Notes: generated from the sequence alone by a model not told the origin. DNA of 64,000 nucleotides from Limnomonas spitsbergensis (GCA_037349105.1 JAYJMM010000009.1:1674001-1738000); one strand, 5' to 3'. Shown: positions 12,801 to 27,340, counted from the first letter of the stretch. Numbers and translations are program-made.

Positions 12801-15800
12801 GGGGGCACTCTCCCCCCCCTAGAAGCATGGGGGCACTCTCCCCCCCTAGAAGCACGGGGGCACTCTCCCCCCCCTAGAAGCACGGGGGCACTCTCCCCCC
12901 CCTAGAAGCACGGGGGCACTCTCCCCCCTAGAAGCATGGGGGCACTCTCCCCCCCCTAGAAGCACGGGGGCACTCTCCCCCCTAGAAGCACGGGGGCACT
13001 CTCCCCCCCTAGAAGCACAGCTCCTTGCACTCTCCCCCCCTAGAAGCACGGGGGCACTCTCCCCCCCTAGAAGCACGGGGGCACTCTCCCCCCCCTAGAA
13101 GCACAGCTCCATGCACTCTCCCCCCCTAGAAGCACGGGGGCACTCTCCCCCCCTAGAAGCACGGGGGCACTCTCCCCCCCTAGAAGCACGGGGGCACTCT
13201 CCCCCCCCTAGAAGCACAGCTCCTTGCACTCTCCCCCCCTAGAAGCACGGGGGCACTCTCCCCCCCCTAGAAGCATGGGGGCACTCTCCCCCCCCTAGAA
13301 GCACGGGGGCACTCTCCCCCCCCTAGAAGCACGGGGGCACTCTCCCCCCCTAGAAGCACGGGGGCACTCTCCCCCCCTAGAAGCACGGGGGCACTCTCCC
13401 CCCCTAGAAGCACGGGGGCACTCTCCCCCCCCCTAGAAGCACGGGGGCACTCTCCCCCCCTAGAAACACGGGGGCACTTTCCTCCCCCTAGAAGCACGGC
13501 TCCTTGCACTCTCCCCCCCCTAGAAGCACGGCTCCTTGCACTCTCCTCCCCCTAGAAGCACGGCTCCTTGCACTCCCCCCCCCTAGAAGCACGGCTCCTT
13601 GCACTCTCCTCCCCCTAGAAGCACGGCTCCTTGCACTCTCCTCCCCCTAGAAGCACGGCTCCTTGCACTCTCCCCCCCCTAGAAGCACGGCTCCTTGCAC
13701 TCTCCTCCCCCTAGAAGCACGGCTCCTTGCACTCTCCTCCCCCTAGAAGCACGGCTCCTTGCACTCTCCCCCCCCTAGAAGCACGGCTCCTTGCACTCTC
13801 CCCCCCCTAGAAGCACGGCTCCTTGCACTCTCCTCCCCCTAGAAGCACGGCTCCTTGCACTCTCCTCCCCCTAGAAGCACGGCTCCTTGCACTCTCCCCC
13901 CCCTAGAAGCACGGCTCCTTGCACTCTCCCCCCCCTAGAAGCACGGCTCCTTGCACTCTCCTCCCCCTAGAAGCACGGCTCCTTGCACTCTCCTCCCCCT
14001 AGAAGCACGGCTCCTTGCACTCTCCCCCCCCTAGAAGCACGGCTCCTTGCACTCTCCCCCCCCTAGAAGCACAGCTCCTTGCACTCTCCTCCCCCTAGAA
14101 GCACGGCTCCTTGCACTCTCCTCCCCCTAGAAGCACGGCTCCTTGCACTCTCCCCCCCCTAGAAGCACGGCTCCTTGCACTCTCCCCCCCCCTAGAAGCA
14201 CGGCTCCTTGCACTCTCCCCCCCCTAGAAGCACGGCTCCTTGCACTCTCCCCCCCCTAGAAGCACGGCTCCTTGCACTCTCCTCCCCCTAGAAGCACGGC
14301 TCCTTGCACTCTCCTCCCCCTAGAAGCACGGCTCCTTGCACTCTCCCCCCCCTAGAAGCACGGCTCCTTGCACTCTCCTCCCCCTAGAAGCACGGCTCCT
14401 TGCACTCTCCCCCCCCTAGAAGCACGGCTCCTTGCACTCTCCTCCCCCTAGAAGCACGGCTCCTTGCACTCTCCCCCCCCTAGAAGCACGGCTCCTTGCA
14501 CTCTCCCCCCCCTAGAAGCACGGCTCCTTGCACTCTCCTCCCCCTAGAAGCACGGCTCCTTGCACTCTCCTCCCCCTAGAAGCACGGCTCCTTGCACTCT
14601 CCCCCCCCCTAGAAGCACGGCTCCTTGCACTCTCCCCCCCCTAGAAGCACGGCTCCTTGCACTCTCCCCCCCCCTAGAAGCACGGCTCCTTGCACTCTCC
14701 CCCCCCTAGAAGCACGGCTCCTTGCACTCTCCCCCCCCTAGAAGCACGGCTCCTTGCACTCTCCCCCCCCTAGAAGCACGGCTCCTTGCACTCTCCTCCC
14801 CCTAGAAGCACGGCTCCTTGCACTCTCCTCCCCCTAGAAGCACGGCTCCTTGCACTCTCCTCCCCTAGAAGCACGGCTCCTTGCACTCTCCCCCCCCTAG
14901 AAGCAAGGCTCCTTGCTCACAGCCCCTAACATTTGCATCGACATACTTTTACGTTACCGCATATATACATATATACACAAATGCTACAGATCGACAATTT
15001 TGTTTACCTCAAAGGCACTTCTGCGGGTAGGTAAGGCCAGGCATGCTTGGATTCTATTAACATCAAACATTTAATTTAAATGAAATGTAAAAGAATCTCA
15101 CCTCGAAGGCATTTCCGTGGGGAACATGGGTCGAGCCTTCTTCGTCACCACCGAAGAAAAATCATTTATTTAATTATTTTAAACGTAAACGAAACTTATC
15201 TCACCTCATCCCATGTCCACGGGGGCAGGGGTCGAGCAATCCTCGACATCACAGACTCTATTTATTTAATTATTTGTAATATAAATGTGACTGAAAGGAA
15301 TCTCACCTCGAAGGCGCGTCCGCCGGGAAGGTGGGTCGAGCCTTCTTGGTCACCACCGACAGAAAATATTTTTTTATGTAATATATATTTATTAAATTAC
15401 TTTAAATGTAAATGAAATCAATCTCACCTCGAGGGCACGTCCGCCGGGAAGGTGGGTCGAGCCTTCTTGGTCACCACCGACAAGATGACCTCCGAGTCGC
15501 TCAGCTGCTTAAACACCTGCACCGCCCAAGGAGCAAAATTTGCCATTTATGTCAGAAACAGTCGCTTTGATGGCATTTAACGTAACAGTATGTATAAGCA
15601 TCCAGTCACGGGCTCAGCTGCTTGAGGAGATGCGCCGCCCAGGAGTGCAAAAGTTGCCATTCAAGGCACGGCGAAAAAAAGAATTAGCTGGGGAGACAGC
15701 TGAGGAGACAGCTGGGGAGACAGCTGGGGAGACAGCTGGGGAGATAGCTGGGGAGATAGCTGGGGAGATAGCTGGAGAGACAGCGGGGGAGACAGCTGGG

Positions 15801-18800
15801 GAGACAGCTGGGGAGATAGCTGGGGAGACAGCGGGGGAGATAGCTGGGGAGACAGCTGGGGAGACAGCTGGGGAGACAGCTGGGGAGACAGCTGGGGAGA
15901 CAGCTGGGAAGACAGCTGGGGAGACAGCTGGGGAGACAGCTGGGGAGACAGCTGGGGAGACAGCTGGGAAGACAGCTGGGAAGACAGCTGGGGAGACAGC
16001 TGGGAAGACAGCTGGGGAGACAGCTGGGGAGACAGCTGGGGAGACAGCTGGGGAGACAGCTGGGGAGACAGCTGGGGAGACAGCTGGGGAGACAGCTGGG
16101 GAGATAGCTGGGAAGACAGCTGGGGAGACAGCTGGGGAGACAGCTGGGGAGATAGCTGGGGAGACAGCTGGGGAGATAGCTGGGAAGACAGCTGGGGAGA
16201 CAGCTGGGGAGACAGCTGGGGAGATAGCTGGGGAGACAGCTGGGGAGATAGCTGGGGAGACAGCTGGGGAGACAGCTGGGGAGATAGCTGGGGAGACAGC
16301 TGGGAAGACAGCTGGGGAGACAGCTGGGGAGACAGCTGGGAAGACAGCTGGGGAGACAGCTGGGGAGACAGCTGGGGAGACAGCTGGGAAGACAGCTGGG
16401 GAGACAGCTGGGGAGACAGCTGGGGAGACAGCTGGGGAGACAGCTGGGGAGATAGCTGGGGAGACAGCTGGGGAGATAGCTGGGGAGGCAGCTGGGGAGA
16501 CAGCTGGGGAGACAGCTGGGGAGACAGCTGGGGAGACAGCTGGGGAGACAGCTGGGGAGACAGCTGGGGAGACAGCTGGGGAGACAGCTGGGGAGACAGC
16601 TGGGGAGATAGCTGGGGAGACAGCTGGGGAGATAGCTGGGGAGATAGCTGGGGAGACAGCTGGGGAGATAGCTGGGGAGGCAGCTGGGGAGACAGCTGGG
16701 GAGACAGCTGGGGAGACAGCTGGGGAGACAGCTGGGGAGACAGCTGGGGAGGCAGCTGGGGAGAGAGCTGGGGAGGCAGCTGGGGAGACAGCTTGGGAGA
16801 TAGCTGGGGAGACAGCTGGGGAGATAGCTGGGGAGACAGCTGGGGAGATAGCTGGGGAGACAGCTGGGGAGACAGCTGGGGAGACAGCTGGGGAGACAGC
16901 TGGGGAGACAGCTGAGGAGATAGCTGAGGAGATAACTAGGGAGACAGCTGGGGAGACAGCTGGGGAGACAGCTGGGGAGACAGCTGGGGAGACATCTGAG
17001 GAGACACTGCTGTACTGCACTGTATCATGCTATACTGCACTGTATCATGCTGTACTGCACTGTATCATGCTGTACTGCACTGCATCATGCTGTACTGCAC
17101 TGTATCATGCTGTACTGCACTGTATCATGCTGTACTGCACTGGTTCATGCTGTACTGCACTGTATCATGCTGTACTGTACTGTATCATGATGTACTGCAC
17201 TGTATCACACTATACCGCACTGTATCATGCTGTACTGCACTGTATCATGCTGTACTGCACTGTATCATGCTGTACTGCACTGTATCACACTATACCGCAC
17301 TGTATCATGATGTACTGCACTGTATCATGCTGTACTGCACTGTATCATGCTGTACTGCACTGTATCATGCTGTACTGCACTGTATCACACTATATCGCAC
17401 TGTATCATGCTGTACTGCACTGTATCGTGCTGTACTGCACTGTATCGTGCTGTACTGCACGGTATCGTGCTGTACTGCACTGTATCATGCTGTACTGCAC
17501 TGTATCACACTATACCGCACTGTATCATGCTGTACTGCACTGTATCATGCTGTACTGCACTGTATCATGCTATACTGCACTGTATCATGCTGTACTGCAC
17601 TGTATCATGCTGTACTGCACTGTATCATGCTGTATCGCACTGTATCATGCTGTATCGCACTGTATCATGCTGTATCATGCTGTACTGCACTGTATCGCAC
17701 TGTATCGTGCTGTATCGCACCATATTGACCCGTATGGTGCAACCAGCCTCCGACCGGAGGCCCAAGCAGCGTAGCTGGCTGCACATGGGGCCTCTAACCG
17801 AAGGCCTGGAGGTAGCTGCCCGTAGCTGAACTGTAGCTGACCGTAGCTTAACCTTAGCCGAACCGTAGCTGACCTGTAGCTGAACTGTAGCTGAACTGTA
17901 TCGTAAATCTCCCTATTCTAAACCTTAAACCCTACACCTTTAAACCCGTGCCGTATCGCACCGTATCGTGCTACCTTGGCGACCAGATTCCGACCGGAGG
18001 CCCATGCACCACGCACATTCTCCCCCGTGTAAATCTCCCTTCATCCTTAACCTTTAACCCTAAACCTTGAACCTTTACCCTAAACTTTTAACCTAAGCCT
18101 TGAACATTTGAACCCTGAACCCTATGCATCACGCACCTTCTCCCCCCTGTAGATCTCCCTTAATCCTTAACCTTGAACCCTTAACCTTGAACCCTACACA
18201 CCTTCAACCTACAGTTCAACCCTCAACCCTGAATATTTTAACCTAAACCCTGCACCTTTTAACCCTGAACCCTATGCACCCCGCACCTTCTCCCCCGTGT
18301 ACATCTCCCACATCAGCACCCCGAGCGCGTAGATGTCGGCCTTTGTGGTGAGCGTGCCCTTGGACAGGAGCTCGGGCGGCACGTGCGTCACGGTGCCAAA
18401 GGTCTGCGTCTTGATGTGGTTCTTGTCGTCTTGGAGCACGCGGCTCAGACCAAAATCAGAGACCTGAAGGCAGAAACAATAAGGTCTTGCATGATGCATG
18501 TGAGCATAGCATAGCATAGCCTCAGGGTCAGGGCTACAGGATATAGGCTCATTACAAACCCAGTCCCCCACACTGTCCACACCTTTGCAATGTACTTGCG
18601 CCGGTCCAGCATGTTGGTGGATAGCAGCACGTTGACCGCCTCCCCCCCCTCCAGTCCTCTACACTGCCCCCCACACTGTCCACACCTTTGCAATGTATTT
18701 GCGCCGGTCCAGCATGTTGGTGGATAGCAGCACATTGACCGCCTCCCCCCCGTCCAGTCCTCCACACTGCCCCCCACACTGCCCCCCACACTGTCCGCAC

Positions 18801-21800
18801 CTTTGCAATGTATTTGCACCGGTCCAGCATGTTGGTGGATAGCAGCACGTTGACCGCCTCCCCCCCCTCCAGTCCTCCACACTGCCCCCCACACTGCCCC
18901 CCACACTGTCCACACCTTTGCAATGTACTTGCGTCGGTCCAGCATGTTGGTGGATAGCAGCACGTTGACCGCCTCCCCCCCCTCCAGTCCTCCACACTGC
19001 CCCCCACACTGCCCCCCACACTGTCCACACCTTTGCAATGTACTTGCGTCGGTCCAGCATGTTGGTGGATAGCAGCACGTTGGCAGCCTTAAGGTCCCCG
19101 TGTAAAATGCGGTTTTCGTGCAGAAAAATGATGGACCTGCAGATGGATGATCCGTCCGGAATAGGAACAGGGGGAAATGTTGGGGAAATGATGGACCTGT
19201 GGGAGGGTGGTCCGTCTGGAATAGGAACAGGGGGAAATGTTGGGGAAATGATGGACCTGTGGGAGGGTGGTCGTCCGGAAGAGGAACAAGGAAATGCGAA
19301 AGGAGGAGAGGCTTGTATGTTGTCGCACGCGGTTAGTTGTCGAGCAGAAATATCTAGGACTCACACGTGGGCGATACATCCAAAACTGGGGGGAAACTGT
19401 GGACAATATGCTACATGTATGCCCACGAGCAGAGATTTTTTTCTTCTTCTATAAGATATAACTTCTACCCCCTCTCCCCTGCCCTTCCCCATCCCTCCCC
19501 CTCTCCAGCCTCGCCCTCCCCACTAATTGACCCCCCATAAATTCAAGACGTCGTTGAGTATCTCAACCCCCTGCCCCACACCAGGCACCCCGCACTTTGA
19601 AACCTCCTTGAGGATCTCCAGTGCAGCCCAGGCATCCCACTCGACAGTCTGTGCGTCCAGCGGAGTGTGCAGCCTACGGCATGGAAAGCAACAACGGGAT
19701 GTGGGAGAGAGTGCATGGGAGGGTGCATGAGAGGGTACCCGAGAGGGAACAACAGAATACATGGGAGGGAGCATGGACGGAAACAAAACATGCATGGGGG
19801 GCTACATGGGAGAGTGCATGGGAGGGTGCATGGAAGGGTGTATGGAAGGAAACAACAGCGTGCATGGGAGGGTGCATAGGAGGGTGCATGGAAGGAAACA
19901 ACAGCGTGCAGGGGAGGGTGTAAGGGAGGGTGCATGGAAGGGTGCATGGGAGGAAACAACAGCGTGCATGGGAGGGTGCATGGAAGGGTGCATGGAAGGA
20001 AACAACAGCGTGCATGGGAGGGTGCATGGAAGGGTGCATGGGAGGAAACAACAGCGTGCATGGGAGGGTGCATGGAAGGGTGCATGGAAGGAAACAACAG
20101 TGTGCATGGGAGGGTGCATGGAAGGGTGCATGGGAGGAAACAACAGCGTGCATGGGAGGGTGCATGGAAGGGTGCATGGAAGGAAAAAACCGCTTGCATG
20201 GGAGGGTGCATGGGAGGGTGCATGGGAGGGTGCATGGGAGGTGCATGGGAGGGTGCATAGGAAAGTGTATGGGAGGTTGCATGGGATGGTGCATGGGATA
20301 GTGCATGGAAGGAAACAACAGCGTGCATGTGAGGTTGCATGGGATGGTGCATGGGATAGTGCATGGAAGGAAACAACAGCGTGCATGTGAGGTTGCATGG
20401 GATGGTGCATGGGATGGTGCATGGGAGGGTGCATGGGAGGGTGTATGGGAGGGTGCATGGAAGGGTGCATGGGAGGGTGCATGGAAGGGTGCATGGGAGG
20501 GTGCATGGAAGGGTGCATGGAAGGGTGCATGGGAGGGTGCAGGGGGGGCAGCATGGGAGGGTACATGGAAGGGTGCATAGGAGGGTGTATAGGAAAGTGC
20601 ATGGGAGGGTGCATGGTAGGGTGCATGGTAGGGTGCATGGGAGGGTGCATAGGAGGATGCATGGGGGGGGGGGCATGGAAGGGTGCATGGGAGGGTGCAT
20701 GGGAGGAAACAACCACTTGCATGGGAGGGTGCATGGGAGGGTGCAAAGGAGGGTGCATGGGAGGGTGCATGGGAGGGTGCATAGGAGGGTGCATGGGAAG
20801 GTGCATGGAAGGACACAAGCTTGCATGGGAGGGAGCATGGGAGGGTGCATGGAAGGAAACAACAGTGTGCATGGGACAGTGCATGGAAGAGTGCATGGGA
20901 GGAAACAACAACGTGCATGGGAGGGTGCATGGGAGGAAACAACAGCGTGCATGGAAGGAACAACAGCGTGCATGGAAGGGTGCATGGGAGGGTGCATGGG
21001 AGGGTGCATGGGAGGGTGCATGGGAGGGTGCATGGAAGGGTGCATGGAAGGGTTCATGGAAGGGTGCATGGGAGGGTGCATGGGAGGGTGAATGGGAGGG
21101 TGCACGGGAGGCCCTTTGGCATACACAGTGACAGCGTTCTGGACAGCGATCAAAGGGTTCATCTCCCTCTCCCTTCCCCCGCCCCCTGCGCTGACGCACA
21201 GGAATGTTGACAGACCCCTGGACAGGGAGCCCTTGTCGCAGAACTCCATGATGATGTGCCACTCGAAGCTGGGGGCGCCGAGGTTGGCGTCCTTGGCTCC
21301 AGCGGGCACATGGCCCTGGAGAAGCTGCTTCTCCAGCGCAGCTAAGGCAGGGTCCACCTGGTCGCCCATGTGCGCAATCACCTGAAAGGTATGGGGGAGG
21401 TATGAAGGGGGGGGGGTATGAGGGAGGTATGGAAGAGGTGTGAAGGAGGTGTGGACATGTAGTTAAGGTATATAGGAGGTATGGAAGATATGTGGGGGAG
21501 CTGGCTCTTGAGAAGCGGCTTCTCCAGCGCAGCCAAAGCGGGGTCCACCTCATCGCCCTTGTGCGCAATCCCTGAAAGGTATGATTATCCAAACGATGCT
21601 GTCATCCTCTATCGCGTTCATGTGCATCGCTTCCATGAGAGCAAACTTCTTCCCATCTTCTCCCCTGGCTTCTTTCCAGCTTTTCCCTTGGCCTCTCCCC
21701 AGCTCCCCCCCCCAGCTTCTCCCCAGCTTCTCCCCAGCTCCTCCCCAGCTTCTCCCCTGGCTTCTTTCCAACTCATCCCCAGCTTCCCCCTTGGCTCCTC

Positions 21801-24800
21801 CCCAGCTTCTTACCAGATTCTCCCCCAGCTTCGCCCCTAGTTTCCCCCCAGCTCCGTCCCAACTTCTCCACAGCTCCTTCCCCTGCTCACCTTCAGTGTC
21901 CGCAGAATGCTGTCATGCTCTTTTGCGCTCATGCACACCGCTTCCATTCGAGATATCTTCTTCCCATCTCCTCCCATGGCTTCTCCCTGGCTTCTCCCCA
22001 GCTTCTCCCCAGCTTCTCCCCCAGCTTCTCCCCAGCTCCTTCCCAGCTCCTTCCCCTGATCACCTTCAGTGTCCACACGATGTTGTCGTGCTCTATCCCG
22101 CTCATGAGCACTGCTTCCATTTCAGCCATCTTCTTCCCATCTCTCTCCCCTTCTTCCCCCCAGCTTTTCCCCAGCTTCTACACAACTTTTCTCCAGCTCA
22201 CCTTGAGTGTCCGCACGATGTTGTCGTGCTCTATCGCACTCATCAGCACCGCTTCCATTTGAGCCATCTTCTCCTTGCGTGCCTCCCACTCATGCTCCTC
22301 GGGCTGATCCGGGTTATGATATCCCTACAGGGAAGAAACAAGGAGGGAGGTATGACGTAGGGGGGAGGTGTGACATAGAAGGGGATGTGTGACGTAGGTA
22401 AAAGGTGTGACGTAGGGGGGAGGCATGAGGTAAGTGGTGTGAGGTAGGGGGGAGGCAAGAGGTAGGTGGTGTGAAGTAAGGGGGTATGATAGGGGGTGTG
22501 AGGTAGGGAAGTGTGAGGTAGGGGGGCATGAGGTAGGGGGTGTCGGGGCTGGGGTGCGTCAAGTGGGGGGGGCGTGAGGGAGGCAGAGACATTGGTAGGT
22601 AGGTGGGTGGGTGGGCGTGACAGGGTCGTCAGACCAACAGGTCACGTGGTTTCAGAGCTGGGGCTGGGTGGTTACCTGACAGGCCCCCAGTTTGAATCCT
22701 GACGCGGCGTGAGGATGCATCAGGGGGCGACGTGGGCGTGGCAGGGTTGTGAGCCCCACAGGTCATATGGTTTCAGAGCTGGGGCTGGGTGGTTACCTGA
22801 CAGGCCCCCAGTTTGAATCCTGGCGAGGCGTGAGGATGCATCAGGGGAGGGATGTAGGCATGGCAGGTTCGTCAGCCCAACAGGTCATGTGACAAGAAGG
22901 GAAGTGTGAGAGAGGGGGGGGAGAACTTGACCGCCTACTGCTCCCCCCGGCCATTGCCCATCTGTTGAAGGTGTGAACCCTCTTGATACCTGATTCATAA
23001 CCCTTACAAGAGTTACACCCGTATACCCTTCCCCCCCTCCCTGCCCCTCATAGCCCACCTGGATGATCTTGACCGCCACTTGCTCCCCATAGTTCCCTTC
23101 CCTGTCCAATGCCCACATGTGTGAGGTGTGAACCCTCTTGAAGCCTGATTCAAAACCCCTCATCCCTCCCCTATCCCTACCATCCCCTCATGGCCCACCT
23201 GTTGAAGGTGTAAACCCTCTTGAAAATTAAATCACAAACCCTACCCCCTTACCAGCCCCTCATAGCCCACCTGGATGATCTTGACCGCCACTCGCTCCCC
23301 ATACTCCCAGTCGGCCAGGTACACATTTCCAAAGCCGCCACGGCCGATGAGCTTCAGCAGCTGAAACGGCTCCTCGTCACGCTCTTCAGGCTGTGGAGGG
23401 GGCAGGGGGGAGAGGAGGAGGGGGGGAAGGGCAACTGATTGGACTGTGTAGGGGGGATGGAGGAGGGCCGATGAGCTTCTGCAGCTGAAACGGCTCCTCG
23501 TCACGCTCTTCAGGCTGTGGAGGGGGCAGGGGGGAGAGGAGGAGGAGGGGGGTTTGGCAACTGATTGGGCTGTGTAGGGGGGATGGAGGAGGGCCGGTGA
23601 GCTTCAGCAGCTGAAACGGCTCCTCGTCATGCTCTTCAGGCTGTGGAGGGGGGCAGGGGGGAGAGGAGGAGGAGGGGGGTGGCAACTGATTGGGCTGTGT
23701 AGGGGGGATGGAGGAGGGCCGATGAGCTTCAGCAGCTGAAACGGCTCCTCGTCACGCTCTTCAGGCTGTGGAGGGGGCAGGGGGGAGAGGAGGAGGAGGG
23801 GGGTTTGGCAACTGATTGGGCTGTGTAGGGGGGATGGAGGAGGGCCGATGAGCTTCAGCAGCTGAAACGGCTCCTCGTCACGCTCTTCAGGCAGTGAAGG
23901 GGGGCAGGGGGGAGAGGAGGAGGGGGGTTTGACAACTGATTGGGATGTGTAGGGGGGATGGAGGAGGGCCGATGAGCTTCAGCAGCTGAAACGGCTCCTC
24001 AGATCTGTTGCAACTTGGGTGATACAGGGTTTATGCGGCAGCATGCAGCCGGCGTCCGGGTTCCAGATGCGCTGTTGCAGCTGCTGAATCGTCCACAGCC
24101 TGAGGAGCGAGATGAAGAGCCATCTCAGCTGTTTCATCCACCTATCCCTCCCCCCCCATCATAGCTTGAGGAGCTTCATGGTGTGTCGTTCCAGCTGCTG
24201 AACCCCTCCTCCTCCCCCATCACCCTCACCTCCTCCACAGCCTTAGGAGCGAGATGAAGCGCTGTGTCAGCTGTTCCATCCAACTATCCCTTCCCCCCCC
24301 TCACAGCTTGAGGACTGGCAGGACGGTGCCGTTTCAGCGGCTGATCAGTTGCCCTTCCCCCCCCACCTCTTCTCCCCCCTGCCTGCTCCACAGCCTGAAG
24401 AGCGTGACGAGGAGCCGTTTTAGCTGCTGAAGCTCATCGGCCCTCCTTCATCCCCCCTACACATCCCAATCAGTTGCCAAACCCCCCTCCTCTTCTCCCC
24501 CCTTTCCCCCTCCACAGCCTGAAGAGCGTGACGAGGAGCCGTTTCAGCTGCTGAAGCTCATCGACCCTCCTTCATCCCCCCTGCACATCCCAATCAGTTG
24601 CCAAACCCCCCTCCTCTTCTCCCCCCTTTCCCCCTCCACAGCCTGAAGAGCGTGACGAGGAGCCGTTTCAGCTGCTGAAGCTCATCGGCCCTCCTCCATC
24701 CCCCCTACACACACTGACCGCAGAATACAGCAATAACGGCAAACCTTTGATCGTGACTCTGACCGCAGGGGGAAAACGGCAAACCCCTGAATCTCCATCA

Positions 24801-27297
24801 GCACAGATCCTGACTCTGATTGCAGAATAAAGAAATAACGGCAAAGACAGCAGATGACGGCAAATAACGACAAATAACGGCAAGCCTCTGTTTGCCCCAC
24901 CTCCATGAGCGCTGACCCAAAATCTGATTGCACGCTGTAGCAGAAGGTCGAGGTTCAATAATACTTATAAAACGTATCACTTAGCCTAAACCCCTAAGAT
25001 GTGCACCCCAAACCCCTACACGCACACCCTAAACCTTTACACCTTCACCCTCAAACCTTTACCCTCAGACCTTCACCCTAAACCATTGAACCTAAAGCCA
25101 TAGACCCTCACGGTTCACACTAAACCATTGTACCTTGAACCTTAAACCCAAACCCCTGTATCGCACCTGGATCAAAGAAAGGAAGAAAGCTCCGCTTTAC
25201 TAAGGCATAGAGGTTAAGGAAACAGCGCAGCTTGGGGTTGTAGCCAACCTTAAACCCAAACCCTGTATCGCACCTGGATCAGAACAGATCCCGACTCCGA
25301 TCGCACACTGTATCGTGACAGCTGCGACATCTGTCGTGACACCTGCAACACACGCACACACAGGTGACAGGGACAAACAAACTTCAAAGGGGGCAAACCA
25401 TCTTGAGTGGGTCAAACATTCTTAAGAGGGGGGGGCAACCACCTTGGGGCTGAGGTGAAAACACCTTTACAAGGGTACAAACCAACTTGGCAGCCAGGAC
25501 TGGGGGGATGGGGGGGGGAGGGGATGTTGGAACAAAGGGTCTGGGGCACAACCTCTGGTAAGGGTGAGAAACCTCGTGAGAGCCAAGGCTAGAAGAAACA
25601 TTGCCCCCCCTCCTTTCCATGCCATGTAGGTTGACATTTATCCAGCCTAGCCAGGCAGAAATCAGCCATGCCTCAACACATTGCTCGACAGCCCATGCGA
25701 TCAACATACCGCTCATAGGCACATATGATCAACATACCATGCATGGCATGCAATCAATGAATGCTCGTGAGCCCATGCGGTCAGCACACCACACTTGGGC
25801 CTATGTAATTAGCACACCGCTCAGTAGCCCATGCCATCCACATGCTGCACAGTAGCCCATGCAACCCACATGCCGCTCAGTAGCCCATTCGATCAACATG
25901 CCGCTCATGGGCCCATGCAATCAACAGAATGCTCAGTAGCCCAAGCGATCAACATAACACATACTAGCCCATGCGATCGACAGAATGCTCAGTAGCCCAT
26001 GCGATCTAAAGAACGTTCAGTGGCCCATGCGATCGACAGAATGCTCAGTTGCCCATGCGGTCCATAGAATGCTCAGCAGCCCATGCGATCAACATGTCGC
26101 TCAGTAGCCCATGCAATCAACATGCCGCTCATGGGCCCATGCGATCAACATGCAGCTCAGTAGCCCATGTGATCGACAGAATGCTCAGTAGTTCATGCGA
26201 TCAACATGTCGTTCAGTAGCACATGCGATCCACATGCCACTCAGTAGCGCATGCGATCCACATGCCGCTCAGTAGCCCATGCGATCCACATGCCGCTCAG
26301 TAGCCCATGCGATCCGCATGCCGCTCAGTAGCCCATTCGATCAACATGCCGCTCAGTAGCCCATGCGATCAACATGCCACAAATCATCCCATGCGACTGA
26401 TAGGCCGGATATGCTTTACTCATTCTGTCGCAACTGCTGCTATCACAGCTGCTATTGCTTCTGTAGCCACTGAAGCTGCTACGGCTTCCATGAGTGCTGC
26501 GACCGCCGTTACTCCTGCATTACCTGCTGCTACTGCAAATCCAGCTAATATTTCTGCCGTTGTTGCTACCGCTGCTACGTCATCTACAACTGCTGCTTCG
26601 TTTATTTCTGCCGATACTGTTCCTATCCATTCTGCTGTTGTATCTTTTGCTTATGTTGCTGCTACAGCTGCTACAGCCCCTGTTGCTAAAGCTCTACCTG
26701 CTGCTACAGCTGATCTCACCATGGGGTTCAGCATCCCGTGATCATCTGTGATAAGGCCCAGGTCCGCACCCACGCCGCCGACGCCACCGAAGGACTTCCG
26801 ATTGGGCGTTCCGCGGTTGGACCCTGCGCGGCTCTCATGGAAGGAGCGGCTGTGCATGCGCACGCCGCTCAGGCCGCTGACATGGCTGACATGGCTGGTG
26901 TTGGAGTTCCGGTACGAGCCGAGCTGGATGACGCCCGAGTGCGCGGCTGAGGGCGCTGCTGACTGGTTGGAGGAGCCGTTGTTGGAGAACTGCGCGGTCT
27001 GCAAGGCGGCGGCCAGGTCCATGTCGGGCCCGATGGCGCCGAGCGTCATCGGCGTGCCTGCAACGTTGCTCGAGGCGATGTTGCTGCTGAGGGCGCTACT
27101 GTCCCTGGTGGGAAGCTGCATGACATGCGGCGCATGCGGTGCATGTGGCACTGGCAACTCTTCCTGCTGGGGTACTGGGGCCACCGGGGTAACCATCAGC
27201 ACCTGTGCCAGCACCTCATGGGGAGGTTCATGCGCAGGGGGTGCTACTGGGGGTGCTGCTGGGAGGGCTGGCTGTACCTGCGGCGGCGTCAGTGGTA

Positions 27298-27340
<43 letters not shown>

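Noticed and set aside
9240..13509. Many MLLGGESAPVLLGGE-type ORFs
   Set aside because: Frames through the CTAGAAGCACG satellite that end whenever a C-tract changes length.
9240..14925. CRISPR array
   Set aside because: Head-to-tail repeats with no unique spacers, in a eukaryotic intron.
15540..17774. 744-codon plus-strand ORF (AGET repeats then YHAVLHC repeats)
   Set aside because: Entirely encoded by a 12-bp and a 20-bp tandem array inside a minus-strand intron; the reverse strand is equally open.
19543..21592. 612- and 596-codon ORFs rich in HPPM / SHAP
   Set aside because: Read-through from kinase exon 4 into the GGGTGCAT minisatellite; exon 5 is then read in the wrong frame.
22615..22850. 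tRNA-like segment around CCCCCAGTTTGAATCCT
   Set aside because: Has a T-loop-like word but no cloverleaf or A box that I can fold; it is part of a 120-bp duplication.
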